Below are positions 18,723-33,017 of a stretch of 64,000 nucleotides of DNA, in pieces. The stretch is from the NCBI GenBank assembly GCA_032622095.1, contig CP136063.1, positions 30,070,987 to 30,134,986 on the forward strand. Reading direction: 5' to 3'. A program made the translations under genes and the position numbers. Numbering within the stretch: position 1 is the first letter of the stretch; each line of letters begins with the position of its first letter. Below the pieces are notes generated by a model that was not told where the DNA came from, searched no databases, and was given only the letters and a program-made list of their open reading frames with translations. The stretch is from Siphonodentalium dalli. Lineage: Eukaryota > Mollusca > Scaphopoda > Gadilida > Siphonodentaliidae.

Positions 18723-20268
18723 TGCTCTCTTTATTGCACACCCTGATCCCTGGAACATGACAAATGTGGCAAGAATGAAAAAATACCAACCGGTTTGATG
18801 GAAGTATCTCATTCTGATAACAATATATTGCTTTATAGGAGAATTTGAATTTAGTTCAAAATAATATGATCATACTGTTGGCCCAATATTTTATTAATCA
18901 GAAGGCAATCACATCACCCAGGAGTCGTCATGTCTTTTCATTGCACTTTCTGTTAGACATTATATGTACAGCCACCTTCAAATGTAAATTATGACACTTT
19001 CAAATGTAATAGATTTACATTCTCCAGAATTGAAGCAGTGTATATTTTCCTTAGAACAAGTGGATCAATACCCTGTACTTTCATAAGATGTTAACTTTTG
19101 CACTGAATAATAAATACACATCAGCTTCCTTGAGTTAATTCCTTGTTACCTCAGGACAAGAATCACTATAATGTGTGCACATATTACACATGTGTGCCTC
19201 CACGCCAAAAGTATCAATTGCACACATGACTACCTCCAATATAATTTAGAATAGATGGTGTATTTTCTGTTATCCTGTTTTCTCATCATTTCCCTTTCTA
19301 GTAGTATTATAAGGGAGCTGAAGTTTGTGTCCTTGGTGTTGATATTGTCTTTGTGTGTGACTAACATTCCAAGAAGAAAGCCCACAGAAAATAGTGGATT
19401 TGACATTTGTCTCATCATAGTCAGGATACAACAGTTCCATTTAATCCCTGATTGTGAATTTTAATTTTACAACTGTCCACAAAAATTGTCTGATGCCTTT
19501 TAAAAATGTATTCAGAACCAGTAAATGTCAGATCACAGAGTTGAACTTCTGATAGTTGACATAGTTCTATAGTTATATGTGTGATAAGCAGGATGTAGAT
19601 CCAAAATATCCCTGAAAATAGAAAATAAAACACTTTAAGTATACAATAATAGAACATACACAATACAGACATGATTTTAACAAGTGTGGTTGCACAACTA
19701 ATCAATTGATCAAGTGTATGCTGCATTTTACATGTAAGTACTATGGCTTCTTTTCATGGAGTTTGAACTGTTAAATAAAAGGAACGACTGACAGTCCTTT
19801 TTTATGCCAAGCAGTTTGAACTACCGAGTACAACCATGTAAATTTTGCTGACATCTAAAAGCATTGTTGTCAACATTAAAAATAAACAGTAGTAACTACT
19901 ACTGTAGCTGGGATACCAGGAGTTTGCTTTAATGAGGGTTAAATAATTATTGTGCCTACAAGTCATCCAAGCTAATTATTAGTGTCTCTTTGATTTGCCG
20001 CACCTACCATATTCCATGAGACAGTTCCCCCCACATATATTCTAAGCTGATGACAAACACTCTTTATTGCTAATTATTAGTGCCACTTTAAAATCATCTG
20101 AGAAACACAGCACCTATCCTACGACAATCCATGGGTCACGTTACAGTACTCAGGGCTGTGTATTAATTTTCCTACATATATTAGCTTCTAAGCTGATACT
20201 ACTTAGGCGATGCTATATTATTAACCCTTTCCTAACTGGAGCTTCCTGAAATTTTGCAAAAACCCTGT

Positions 20269-20343
20269 GCCAATGTATTCTCTTATATATGCGAGTCGCC
20301 AATGTGGCACGTCACCTACTAGTATAAAAGAGAATGCATTGGC
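20269..20343. repeat. Short hairpin with CCAATGTATTCTCTTATA arms
   Basis: CCAATGTATTCTCTTATA and TATAAAAGAGAATGCATTGG are inverted arms about 40 bp apart. Preceded by CCCTGTG, as in the related hairpin near 16392-16455. Confidence 0.5.
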
Positions 20344-20481
20344 CAAGTCTTTCCCAGGAAAAGGGAGCGATTGCTCCCACACCTATAATTACTGGCAATA
20401 TTTTATTCGCAGGTGCCAAAATTTGCACTTGTCAAAATGTTCACGATCACTGTAATAGTTGATTAAGGTATATACATGTAG

Positions 20482-20847
20482 GCTGGACAAAACAAGTGTC
20501 CACTTAACCGCGGTGCGGTTAGCGTTGCCACCGCGGCCGAAATGCAACTACACTGCGGCTCCACCGGCTAACAACAGTTGGGCTGCGGTGTACTTGCCAT
20601 TCGGCCATGGTGTAGTTGCCGCGGTGTACGTTCATTAAACTGAAAAAAGATGATACAAACCCGAAATATAACCACGATGTACATGCCATTCGGCCGCCTT
20701 GTAGTTGCCTTTCGGCCATGGTGTACTTGCCGCTCGGCTGCAGTGTACTTGCCGTTCGGCCGCGGTGCTCAACTGCAGTTTCAAACTCTGACACCGCGAC
20801 CGAACGGCAAATACACCGCGGTGCCAATGGACACTTGTTTTGTCCAG
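20482..20847. mobile_element. GC-rich MITE with 20-bp terminal inverted repeats
   Basis: GCTGGACAAAACAAGTGTCC at the left and its exact reverse complement at the right end (to 20847) bound 366 bp that is much richer in GC than its surroundings. Inside, a motif of the form TTCGGCC-GCGGTGTACTTGCC repeats several times in both orientations. No clear target duplication was identified. No coding capacity that I trust. Confidence 0.75.
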
Positions 20848-22842
20848 CGGGGTATTTATAACCTTTCCAATCAGTTAAATTATGGCATGTGAAAAGTTTA
20901 ACTGGACATATGTCTATCCCACAATTCTACAGGTATTATTTTTTGTTTTGCCTTATATGATTGAGGATTATCAACCATTACTTAAACAGTTGCTAGTTTG
21001 CTACTATGATGCTAATAAGACATATATCTTTCAAGCTAAGTTTGCAGCGGTACAAGTAATTTAAAATGGTTGAGTTTTAACATGTACATGTATGTTTCCA
21101 TGGTACTAGTAACTGCGATGAACAGTGGCTTGTCACTGGGGAGCCACTGACCATGCACATGAGAAGTTAAATGTACTTTGAGAAAAGTTCTACTTGTGTG
21201 AAACGAAAGGAGAACAATGTAATTGTACTTGCTCTCACTGATCGTTCAGTTAGCTGACTAAACAATAAAAGAATTGAAGACAGACCAATTGGGTTTTAAC
21301 ATATTAAACCACAAATCATGTATGGTAGCGATTTCGCATTCAGTAAGTTAATCCATTTTTATATCTCAGCATACACATGGATAGGCCTACATGTACATGG
21401 GGAAACTAAAAAAATGCATGGTTATAAATGATCATGATGGAAGGCTTGCATGATAGTTGTTTCGGTTTAATGTATAGTGTTTTCACAATGGAGTTGTGTT
21501 AAACATTTGTTTTGTATTTATAACAGGTAGAGGCAAAAGTGTGTAACGCTAAATGTTCGGCAAAAACATTATCGCTGTCGAGGAAAAAAAATTAGGTTTG
21601 AGGTCCTGAACGTGGATTTTGGTCAGTCGAAACATGGAAGTTTTTTTGTTTTTGGCCTTTATATATGTACCGGTACTGGTGCATGCAGTATATTTACATG
21701 TATGTTGTGCATGGCGGTTCTCAAATATATTCAACATCGATTAAGAACTGTATCTGTAGCTGCGTAAATTTAAAACTGAGCGAAAAATAATAATGTTCAT
21801 ACATGAGTGTCAGAGAGACTATTATAATATTACAAATATTAGGATGAAAGTTAAAAAAAATAATAGCTGGATCCAACAGGATCCAAGACAATTCCCGCAA
21901 CGTACGGTATTTCCTTGCAATCATGATTAACCTGAAGATGAAGTGTATAAAAATACTAGTAGTGTGACGGTGAGGCCATTTGGTATTGCAGAATAGCAGA
22001 ATGGGTAATAATCACAACCCAAAGGGTTGTTTTACAGTAACATAAGCGACGCAAGTATAGTTGTGACGTCAGTAATTTCTATACCCTATCAACATGAAAA
22101 AATTGTTTTTACATCCGGGCGATTCAGACCTATGGGGCCTATGGTGGCCGCCATGTTGGAATAGAATTGTCAAATTAATAAAACGAATTTATTTTTCTTC
22201 TTCGACCAGCCTCCCTATAGCAACACTATTAAATTTGAAAAACAAAATCAACCTTATTCAAAATTAAATGCTTAATGTGGATTTAGCTGACGCGGGCGCA
22301 TAGCATTCGGCAAACCTCGCCAGATTCCGTACCGTTACAGTTAGAATATTACGTCCCCTGGCAGGCCATAGCAACGTTGGAAATGATGACGTAATTTCGT
22401 TACAAAATGGTGGCGCTCTCTTGTTTGCGAAATTTGAAATGGAATTGCTTGTTATTGTTATCGCTCGTATTTTAAATGTACAACGGTATCACAGCACGTA
22501 AGCGTTGAGAACAAACGAGAAACCACAAGCGAAGATAGCACTACGAGCCAATTACTGAAATGACTTTAGAGTCATTTTGAAGCAGTCAAAAGAAGAAGAA
22601 GAATAACAACAACATGTCAACAACAACAACTTGTTAAGTTGTTTTGAAGTTGAAGTGAACTGTGTTCAAAGTGAAAATCAGTCAGTCGGAAAGAAACTCA
22701 ATGACGAATCTGTGACTGAAAAAAATATGAAAATGAAGGTCACTGGAATGGAATGTGGACTGGTCTGTGCAGACTGCTCACCACGGCGATTTGACTTGTT
22801 CTGTTATTGTTCAATTTTAAGTCTGTTTTCACCTGGACTGGT
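20848..22842. other. Non-coding stretch
   Basis: No gene recognised. Around 22130-22400 the sequence is less AT-rich (GGCGGCCACC-type). A short purine run and CAA repeats lie at 22580-22630, with an ATG at 22613 that reads only a few codons. Confidence 0.45.
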
Positions 22843-22905
22843 TTAGTGGTTAGACTTAGAGTTTCAACTGCAAGCATCAAATCGTTCAATCTACTAACTA
22901 CTTCT
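22843..22905 (+). repeat. Degenerate tRNA-derived SINE head (tentative)
   Basis: GGTTTAGTGGTTAGAC followed by ACTGCAAGC and CGTTCAATC resembles the A-box to B-box layout of tRNA-derived SINEs. The B box is poor and no conserved tail is visible. Confidence 0.3.
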
Positions 22906-24479
22906 CTAAATAGTAAATTTAATTGTTAATATCTAACACTGTCATGTCAAACCTCAACTTGGGTCAAGGAAATCAGAAAATGGACATTTTAGAGCTGACT
23001 GATTTACTATACACAGTATAGTTCAATCATGAACCGTTGAACGTAGCGCGTAGCTGGAACTTGTGCCAGTTGTGGACGCAATAATCGGTGAAAGCGTTCA
23101 TGTGGCTTACTAATCTAATAATATTAGGATTGTATTAGTCAATTTAGTGATTACAGATTACTAAATTTAGTTATCAACGACTTCAGCCTCACCCACTCAC
23201 TGTGAATGTGACTCAGGTCAAAATACAATTCTAGCCATCTACAGTCGACAGACTCGACACACAGATGTAACAAACATGTGAAGCCCAGTGAATTGGTGAC
23301 TAACAAAGTGAGTCATTTATCTTCTTGTTGAGTGAAGGAAAAGAAGAACATCTCCCAATCCCACTTGGTCTCGGCACTGGTGAGAGGTGAGAGGATATGC
23401 TTCCGGGCCAACTTTCCATCTGTGTGTGTGAATTCTGTTTCCTGTGATGGACACATCAAGTTAAATTTAATAATTATATTGCACGGTGATTAGTTTAAAT
23501 AGCATTCACACATATTAAATAATTCATGATTTTAACACTGTTCTCGATTTAAACCTTAAGCATAAAGCGGGAGCTTGATCAGCATGGCTAGCATATATAT
23601 ATTAACTAGTGGCTATTTGTGGAAAAATTATTAAATATAGCCCTGCGAACTTGCTATTGTCGACTTGACACATTGGGATTGGAATAATATGTTGAACTGT
23701 CACGACCTTCTAGTTATACATGTACATGACTAATGTAGTAATGAGGCAATCATATAAATGTTTAATCTAGTAGCATTTTCTCAGACCATGCCATGAACAT
23801 CTATGTATCTATGCCTGTCAAGAATAATGCCATTCCTGCCGAGCAATTATTAAAATGTTCATATACAGTAGATATACTATCAGATGCCTATTAACCAATA
23901 GTGTCAGCATGTGTCGCATGATTAGTAATTTTAGATAAAATTCTCAACGATCATTAAGTTTTTTGGCAAAGAGACATATATAGAATTAAATTGAAATCGA
24001 ATTAAATAGAATTAAATTTCCATCAATATTGTTAATTTCAGTCTAGGTCTCCGCTATCACTATTGTTGACCATCACAATGATTAGACATCTGAGAGTACG
24101 ATAAAAGCTCACAAAAGTCACGAACAAGCATGCAATCTCGAGCTGGGACCACCCTTAATACTTGTTTCTTATCATCTACTTCACAGAAGGGGTCACCCCT
24201 AAGTAGTAACCATATAGGAAATGCACCAAACATATCAATATTGCACAATGACATCAGTTTGTTTGATCTAAAATATTTATCCACTCCAGCCCCAAAACAA
24301 AAGTCATTTGGCAAATTATCTCATTCATTTTTGAAGTGCCTATCATCTACTGAAGTTGGATCCTACCACAGGCCATAACTTATGTCTCATTGAGTCATTG
24401 TGCCCCATCCACGTAACCCGTTTTCATAAAAATGTATTCAGTATTATATGTAAATTTATCCAATAAAGATATTTTTCCC
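22906..24479. other. Non-coding stretch
   Basis: No gene recognised. Frames of about 80 codons on both strands at 24060-24378 overlap each other and lack family motifs. Confidence 0.45.
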
Positions 24480-24934
24480 TTAAAGGTCCTCAATCCGAAT
24501 CAATAGTCCCCATATCATCAGATTCCAACAACAAGAAGATTTTTTGAAATGCCGCTTCAGTTGACAGAATCGATTAATTGCTCCAAAAAAACTGCAGTCA
24601 ATTATAGCATAAAATTGACAAAAACTTGTAATTTATCAACTTTTTGCTCAACGAATATTGCTGATTTGTCAAACATCTGACACACACACAAAAAAACAGT
24701 TGATTTTAGAATTATCCATATTCATCTGCAATTTGGTCAGAAAAAGTATTCTCGTCTGCTGTTTACTGGCCAATGCTGGGCCACCTAAAATTAAAATGAT
24801 AGATTTTAAAAATCGGTATCTGATCACTCTGAGCTTTGATTTTGTGGGTTCCTCGACTTGAATCAAATATTGTTCACCTCCGAAGTCAAGGAAATAATAA
24901 TATGCGAGGGTTAATTCGGATTGAGTACCTTTAA
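24480..24934. mobile_element. M2-family MITE
   Basis: Ends TTAAAGGTCCTCAATCCGAAT and ATTCGGATTGAGTACCTTTAA are inverted repeats including TTAA. Inner sequence (GAGCTTTGAT, GGGTTCCTCGACT) is shared with copies at 32667 and 48771. Confidence 0.8.
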
Positions 24935-25269
24935 AATTGCAAAAATAAAATAAAATAATTTTGCCTTGAAAATTGGTCGCTTGGACAGATTCAACCTTCA
25001 CCTGGTGATTGCATTTTGAAGAAATATAGTAAAATGTGCTATATGGCTAATATCGCTTGACTGGCACCATGGATATTGGTCTGGAAATTAGAGAAATGTT
25101 AGAGGCAATATCTCACTCTGACCCATGTCTAACTGTGGCCCACATTCCTCTACATCTGGTGCTGCAAATAGGTTTATTTGTACCTAAATATTCACATATG
25201 TTCATAAGGTTTGCTATTCTGGGCGTATTTATACCAAGTAGTTATTATTACCACGATTTTACAGTTATC

Positions 25270-25473
25270 CATCTTTATCTGGAAGACCGCCCGTTTGATC
25301 TCGTCCTTATGGCACGATCAGGCCCAGAAACAATAAAAATAGCAAAATGCAAAGATCGATATCTAATTAGTCTGAGCTTTGATTGGTGGGTTCCTCGACA
25401 CTAATCAAATATCCCCCCCCCCCACCGAAACCAAAGAAAGAGTAATTTAGCAGCGTCTTATCGGATTGAGTAC
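25270..25473. mobile_element. M2-family MITE, right half
   Basis: Shares CTGAGCTTTGATTGGTGGG, a CCCACCGAA block and the right end CGGATTGAGTACCTTTAA with the copy at 24480-24934. The left end is missing or too diverged to see. A run of 11 C lies near 25410. Confidence 0.6.
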
Positions 25474-25691
25474 CTTTAAGTTATTACCTTCATAAAAAGA
25501 GTTTTATGATAAAGAACCCTCTCAAAACTTTAGAATATAGAATGAACTTCAAAATAACAAGTTATAAAAACCTTCTGAATATCGAGGAATATAGAGAACC
25601 TTGGGAATGGCGAAACTTCGGTATAATGAAACTTTGGGAATAGCGAACCTTTGGACATATTTTTGAATTATTTAATTTAATTTCAAAAATT

Positions 25692-26246
25692 GAAATGGTT
25701 CAACACCGAGCAGTCAGATATATCTTCAATATTTACAACTACCCAAGCAGCCCCACAAACATGTTAAACATTCTTAAATGGCCTAGCTACTCTTAGCAGT
25801 AGAAGAGACTTCTCCTCTGGTATCCTCTTCCATAAAATCAGATATAATCATGTAAACATCACTGACTCTGCTCCACTAACACCCACACGAGACCACAAAC
25901 TTCTCCGCCCCTTCTATCGACCGAAATACCTCAGCACTTCCTTCTATCCCCGAACTATTTCTCTCTGGAACAAAATCCCAACCGATACTGCAAATATTCA
26001 AGACACATCATTGTTTAAGGATGCCCTCCACAGTCACTTATATGAACCCGGTAAGAGCAAGCAGGGCTCCTCCACAAAACCACCACCAGCGTCAAAATAA
26101 TGGTACATAAATTCCAAATGCTCTTGATTTTAATAACAAACAAAAAAACAAAAATTCTTTTACCCATGTAATTATATTTTATTCATGCGCCCCCTAATAA
26201 TCCTCAGTTCATTGAGGGTATGGGGTATACTGTAGATGTAGATGGA
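25692..26246 (+). pseudogene. 5'-truncated LINE: RT C-terminus and 3' end
   Basis: Plus-strand translation gives MVQHRAVRYIFNIYNY, then after a frameshift near 25788-25795 FSSGILFHKIRYNHV and STSFYPRTISLWNKIP, to a stop at 26098-26100. The order (RAxR..., SFFPRTIxxWNxLP-like) is typical of the C-terminus of CR1/jockey-type LINE reverse transcriptases. The 3' UTR ends in GTAGATGTAGATG at about 26245. A second copy of this 3' end lies on the minus strand at 49369-49582. Only a tail remains. Confidence 0.7.
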
Positions 26247-27357
26247 GTGACATGTCGCCGTCCTACGGTCCATATATACGTACTGGCGTGATCGTATATA
26301 TCGCAAGTTGGCCAGAAATACAGGCGCTCAGGCTATGAAACATACATTTATCATTTTATAGATGGACGTACGTGTTTTGGGTTGTCCATACGTACTGACG
26401 TAATCATATTAATACCAGTTTACTCTGACAAGTTTCAAAATTGAAAACAAACTGTTATATTAATAAATGTACTGTAGTCAGTGTTGTGTACGGCAGACTT
26501 ATTGTATTATTCCATACTTTCTCATCAGGATTATTACCGTGAAAACAATTGCCATCGCCGTGTGTCGGTGTTCTATCATTCGACAATTAAGTCAACATTA
26601 TTATGACAACAATGCGAGAATTCGATCGCTTCCGTCCTGTGTAGTGTGTAAATAATTTCTGGTTGCAGGTAATGGCACCTTTGACAAAACTGTGTTCATA
26701 AATTAATTTTGTCGCTGTGTACGTAATATAGTACTCGCAAGTATAATCACAAATGAAGTAGATAACTTGATTCGTTCAAATTGTAATTTCTAAATTTGTT
26801 GCAAGAGTGAATCGTGGAATTATGACTTTGAACCCGAGTCACTAAACTTGGAGTCAACGGTCAACGGTCAGTCTGCCATCGCCTGGAAATTGGCTGGAGT
26901 TGGTGAATTTGTTACATTCGCCGCCAAACAAGACGTACAATGGTACACCATACACCCGATAATGATCATGTACATGTACTCACCTTGTATATCATAATGT
27001 AAGCAGTTTTCTCTCGCCCAACGCGTGTGTTGTAATTAGTAATTCGAGGAAATAATAATCCGAGGTGGCATTTTTCAACTTTGTTTGAAAAGCATCACTT
27101 GCCTAACAACCGTCTGTGAGCAACGTTGATTCTGATTGGTTAAGACAAACGCGATTATCCAATCGCTGCATATGTGGCTCGGGAAGACGAGTTCAAAGTT
27201 CAAAGTGTGTCAGGGTCATGATATATTTTTAGAAACTTATTTTTCGTTCAACAGTATTGCAGATTCAATGCTCTCCCAGCGTCGAGTGCGTACGCCCAGT
27301 ACCATCTAAAGCCCACGGCTCCGCCCCTGCGGGGCGTCGCCTACGTGGGCTTATTAA
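26247..27357. other. Non-coding stretch
   Basis: No gene recognised. A GC-rich hairpin lies near 27310-27350 (AAGCCCACG ... CGTGGGCTT with GCCCCTGCGGGGC at its tip), abutting an M1 arm. Confidence 0.45.
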
Positions 27358-27470
27358 CTGATAGAAGCCTAAATGGACAGGGGTCTTCAGTTCATATTAA
27401 TTATTTTATACCCAGGCAACTATTTCAAATTTGTTAATTAAACAGATAATCCACCGAGTGTAATGCATAT
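27358..27470. mobile_element. Solo arm of an M1-family MITE
   Basis: AACTGATAGAAGCC...GGTCTTCAG...CAGATAATCCACC is one M1 terminal repeat without its partner. Together with the following ~260 bp it recurs at 60026-60402. Confidence 0.65.
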
Positions 27471-27630
27471 GATTATTCACAAGCGTAATTAATGGATCAA
27501 AGCTAAAACACTCACATGGGGGTTTCTGTGTGTAGCATTTAAAACAACTCAAGCTTATCCATTTGATTCATAACTTGTCAACGATAGTCTACAAACAATT
27601 TAATGCCTTGGTGTAACTTTCCCCAATAAG

Positions 27631-28077
27631 ATCGATTATCTATTTACATAACAAATTTTAAATAGTTGCGTGGGTATAACATAATAGATATGGACTGAAG
27701 ACCCCTGTCCGGAAAAGCTTCTATCAATTAATATTGATTTTATTACGAATATTAAATCGGGACCGTTTATGTTAATATTTTTAGAACAGACCATTCGGGT
27801 GATACCATATTGCCATATAGAGCACTGGGCTGTTCCTATGGCCACGCACTGAAAGTCACATGTCCCAGATTGATTTTTTTTATTGTTTTGTTCCACAGAT
27901 ATAAGCGATAATGAGTATAATTAACATTTATTTGTGACAAAATTGTACAATAAAATATTCGAAATAAAATTATTATTAATCGATATAAGCATTTCCGGAC
28001 AGAAGTCTTCGATTCAAATCTAATATTTTATACCGCGGTAACTACATAATGCATGTTTACAAAGAGATAATATACCT
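27631..28077. mobile_element. M1-family MITE
   Basis: Long inverted repeats of about 120 bp: left GATCGATTATC...GAAGACCCCTGTCCGGAAAAGC, right GCATTTCCGGACAGAAGTCTTC...GAGATAATATACCT followed by TTAA at 28078-28081. The inner part matches the M1 copies at 13635, 40284 and 59551. Confidence 0.8.
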
Positions 28078-28742
28078 TTAAATGAATTCGCGTGGATCTG
28101 AATATATCTTCTGCTCTGTTCATAAGTACATATATGTGTTATCGTTCTATTCAAGAAAATAGGATAGATATGGATTATCAGTTTCATGTATGTACTATGC
28201 AGACATACATGTATGATGACAATCAAATCCATATTAAATAGTATCTTATCTCCGTTCGCACGGTATCTACATTGTATAGTCTCTACATATTTAAACCATG
28301 CAGTATACATGTATTGGTTGCTTTTAAGATTTCTTAAAAGCGGTAATATTCCGGAAAAATGAGAATTCCTTCATACATCTTTCTGAAATTCGAACATGTG
28401 TAGGGTTTCCCATGACTTGCGTGTCGGGTCCTTCCATTGGTCAATTAATTTAGTTCACTATTTCCTAGACAATTCACTACACGTCACCGTTTCTCTTTAC
28501 AAAAGAGACGTTGATTGGTTGTTTTTGTTGACAGTAGTAACGTTTGACATTTGTGTCTTGATTACAGGTAAAATTTCATTCGAATTTTGAGCTTCAAAGC
28601 GCTCGAATCACATTTTTTTCCCACCCGCCCAAAAGTTTCCCTTCAAGTTTTATATTCGAATAAGAGTGGGCAGATTTAGCCAAAAATATGTTCAAAATAT
28701 ATATATATATATCTATAAATAGACCGAACACAACGCGCATCT

Positions 28743-28853
28743 TAATCGAGACTCTTTTATCGAATGAGTTGCGGATGGCGCAAGGATATATTTCGCGAGA
28801 GCGAAATGTATCTTTGCGCAGTCCGCAACGAGTTCGATAAAAGATTCGAGATT
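28743..28853. repeat. Long near-perfect hairpin
   Basis: Arms of about 50 bp (TCGAGACTCTTTTATCGAA... and ...TTCGATAAAAGATTCGAGA) meet at TTTCGCGAGAGCGAAA near 28791-28806, with a few mismatches. The arms are GC-richer than the surroundings. Likely a foldback MITE. Confidence 0.85.
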
Positions 28854-29252
28854 ATGATACAAGTTATGTTCTGTATTTATTCTACACCGTTCAGTCAGAT
28901 AAGTTCAATTCACGAATGTCACCTCCATGGTTACTTTAGCTACGTTTATTGTGATTTAAGTCTGACAAATAACCAGTAATTATGGGGGATCACCGGAAGC
29001 GGATGATCGACGTAATGTACGTAATCTTTCTTGGCGACAACGTCAACAGGAATAGTTCCGGCTTGTATTCCACTAGAGGTATACACTCATATGTATTCAA
29101 TGGCTGGGATTCCGTTGAATACATGTGCCTCACGTCAATGGGTGTGGAATAAATATTGTAATTGTTTAATCAGATTTGATTTGATTTGATTAATTGCAAT
29201 ATTGCCTATTGAGAAAATAATATGAAACTATGATTTTTTGACAACTCGCAAT

Positions 29253-29912
29253 AGGTGCCTATTTGCGACGGTCCCCGAATTCGCGGAGTTCCCAAAAATT
29301 GTCGAAATATGTTGATTATAATGAGGGAACGTGTGCGTATATGTCAATTGATACGTATTTTAAACAAATAGTGACACCGTCATCAAAATAGTGGTTTGTT
29401 CTATCAATCAGATCACCACCATCATCATCGTCGTAATATGGAACTAGTCTTGCGACTTTTCGTCTCAATAGTATCATTTGCAATGCTTGTTTACAAATAT
29501 ATGTATCGTCATTCGATATTTACTTGTTTACTTTAGTAAAAAAAAAAAGGAAAATAATAGTCAACCAATTGATAGTCTGGGAGAGAACTTACAAAAAGGC
29601 CACAAAAGGCTTGCTGTCTCATCCCATTCCAATCTGAACCCATAATCATCCTTCAGCATTTTTGTAAAATATTCATCTTGTTTTGTATTGGGAATAAATA
29701 GTGTTTACACCAACTGAGAGCCTGGAAATAATTTATAACCCATTGGGAGCCCGTTGTGAAAATTCGCAGTAAGTCCATCTCTGCGGATGTCTATTTGCGG
29801 AGATCCCTGAATTTGCGGAGTTCACCTAAAATGGTCGAAATATGTTAATGTTAATTAGGGAACGGGTGCGTAGCCTATATGAGATACGTATTTTAAACAA
29901 ATAACGACACGA
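29253..29912. repeat. Imperfect direct repeat pair ~530 bp apart
   Basis: Blocks at about 29253-29370 and 29785-29912 share GCCTATTTGCG/GTCTATTTGCGGAG, GGTCGAAATATGTT, AGGGAACG-GTGCGTA and GATACGTATTTTAAACAAATA. The block between is unrelated. Confidence 0.65.
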
Positions 29913-30686
29913 TTTATAGCAGGAACACAATGACTCCGATTTTTGGTCCACATTTAGAGACTTCTGGTGTGGTAAATTAGAAACCTACAGTAATATGGCA
30001 TAGTTTTTTGTAATAACTTGAAGGATTAGTTGTTTTAACGGAATTCTGCGGCATTGCATTCATGTAACCAATATATTTTTGATTTTTTTTATAATTTATA
30101 TTTATGTGTAATAATATAATCTTGAGGGCGTTACCATTTCTGATTATGTTTTTTTTTTTTTTGCTATATACACGCCCACCGTTCTACTGTGCGACATAAG
30201 CGCTCGCATCTGTCAATATAGTATGTTATTCTCGATCCGAGAGTTCCGGTTCACTTTCCGGCACAAACTTATCGCCGTCTCTGGTTCCCGTTACTTCAGA
30301 TTGAATTATCTCTCATTGATCAGAAACCTTATTTAATATTATCTTCTCTGTATTCGCTGAGGTATCCAAACAGTCGAACGACATACTACTTTATTTGCCA
30401 TTTGAAGAGTGATATGTTGTGACTCTCAACCGCCCGGCAGTAGGATCACGTGTAGGCTGTGTATTCATCTATCGTTTCGTGAATGGTGCTTCTAAACACA
30501 ACCACAAATTAAGACGCATGTTTATTCCACACAATACGATATTTCCACCGTCCTTTGTTCGATCGATGCGTGTTCCTCCATTAACGTGAACTGTATTAAA
30601 TTACAGTTACACTGTGCTGCATCTGTATCATATACGTCCGAGATCCCAATCTGGTTTTGGATATAACTATCTTACAATTACACACG

Positions 30687-31542
<856 letters not shown>

Positions 31543-32666
31543 GTTGGTGACATTTAATATGTTCGTCGAAGAAGGATTGGAAACAATCTTAGATTCAAAT
31601 GACAGAGCAGAAAAGGATGGCAGAATGAATCTTATCCCTAAATTATTATTTCTGTGGCTTCAAGGGTAAAAGATATTTGATTCGAGTCGATGAACCTATC
31701 TATCAGAATGAATCTTCTTCGTAAATTAGCTTTGCACTATGAACTTTATGATTGGATGGCCTTGCTTAAATACTATGTGGCATGCAGTGGATTCCACACA
31801 TAGAGTTTGGTCAACGCTCATGGGATGATAACCCGATGCAGTAAAGATCCATTTATACTTACTATTACATGATACCCAATGTATCAGTAGCTCCGTTTCT
31901 GTAACCACGCCTCGTTGATAGAGGGTAACTAACGATTCGTATCAACATGAGTTATTTCATTAGATATGTATCCGAAATGGTTAAATGGTTAACTCTGTTA
32001 TTCGCTGTCGCATTTTGTTAAAATACCCATAGCGAGCGTCATATATCATATATGCTTAAATGTCGTGTTAGATTTAATGTAACATACACAATTCCCGTAT
32101 TCTTTTCCCAAGGATGATAGCATACAGCCATCCGCCTTAAATCAATCATGTTTATTGTGAAATAATTTGCACGACATCCCACCGATTTCGAAGAACAAAT
32201 CTTACTTGAGCGCGAATAAATGTAAAATGTGTTGATCCTCTCACTTATGGGTACCAATCTTCTCATTTTAAAAGAAATGACCAATGTTAGGTCCTAGTAT
32301 TGCAAATATATACTTACTATTGAAACGGTATACATGAGACCCAATGTACCAAATTTGGTATGTTAGTTTACGACACCAAAATACAGATCTTTCCTGTCCG
32401 AGCAGATATATCAACCATACTTTGTCGGTTCGAATTTGTCATGGTGGTGGTATGCCAGCACCGTCGGTGCAATCTCTTGTTTGCAATTGATTTTGATACA
32501 TCAAAGTTGTTGGCAGGATATTTTCAAACCAGTGGAATTAGACACATACCAATGACCCATTAAAGCACCACCCTCATATGCATATTACTTGGTGTATTTA
32601 AGACTTACGAATAAATCACCGATTTGACTCGGAAAATTGTTATATGTATCATTTTACCATCATCTC

Positions 32667-33017
32667 TTAAAGGTACTCAATCCGATTGAGCACCCCTAAC
32701 TTACTATTTCTTTGGCTCTATGTGTAATAATATTTGATTCGAGTCGATGAACCTATACATCAAAGCTCAGAGTGATCAGATATTGATTTTTGACGTTTGT
32801 AATTTTCTCGAGATGTGTACTAATAATTGCCACAGAAACAATTATTCAGACGGACGAAGATGGATAACTCTGAACTCAAGTGGTAATAATAACGCAATTT
32901 TTACCGAGAACATTCTTTTGGTGGCGTGTTCTGGGCCACAAACAATAGAAATAACAAAACTTCAAAAATTGATATCTGATCACTGAGCGTTGATCGGTAG
33001 GTTCCTCGACTCGAATT
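32667..33017. mobile_element. M2-family MITE, right end replaced
   Basis: Starts TTAAAGGTACTCAATCCG and carries ATTTGATTCGAGTCGATGAACC and CAAAGCTCAGAGTGATC as in other M2 copies. Its right end runs into an M1 arm at about 33018. Confidence 0.7.

Larger units (their letters stand above)
17730..20480. other. Non-coding stretch
   Basis: No gene recognised on either strand. Contains the inverted repeat at 18571-18722 and the hairpin at 20269-20343. Short AT-rich frames here look like chance. Confidence 0.5.
28082..30229. other. Non-coding stretch with hairpin and short repeats
   Basis: No gene recognised. Besides the listed hairpin and direct repeat, a (TTTGA)n-type tail follows AATAAATATTGTAATTG at 29145-29195 and could be the 3' end of a LINE. 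Confidence 0.45.

Noticed and set aside
24060-24378. Possible exon on the minus strand (84 codons)
   Set aside because: Composition is protein-like, but a stop lies just upstream, I see no convincing acceptor, the opposite strand is equally open, and no family is recognised.
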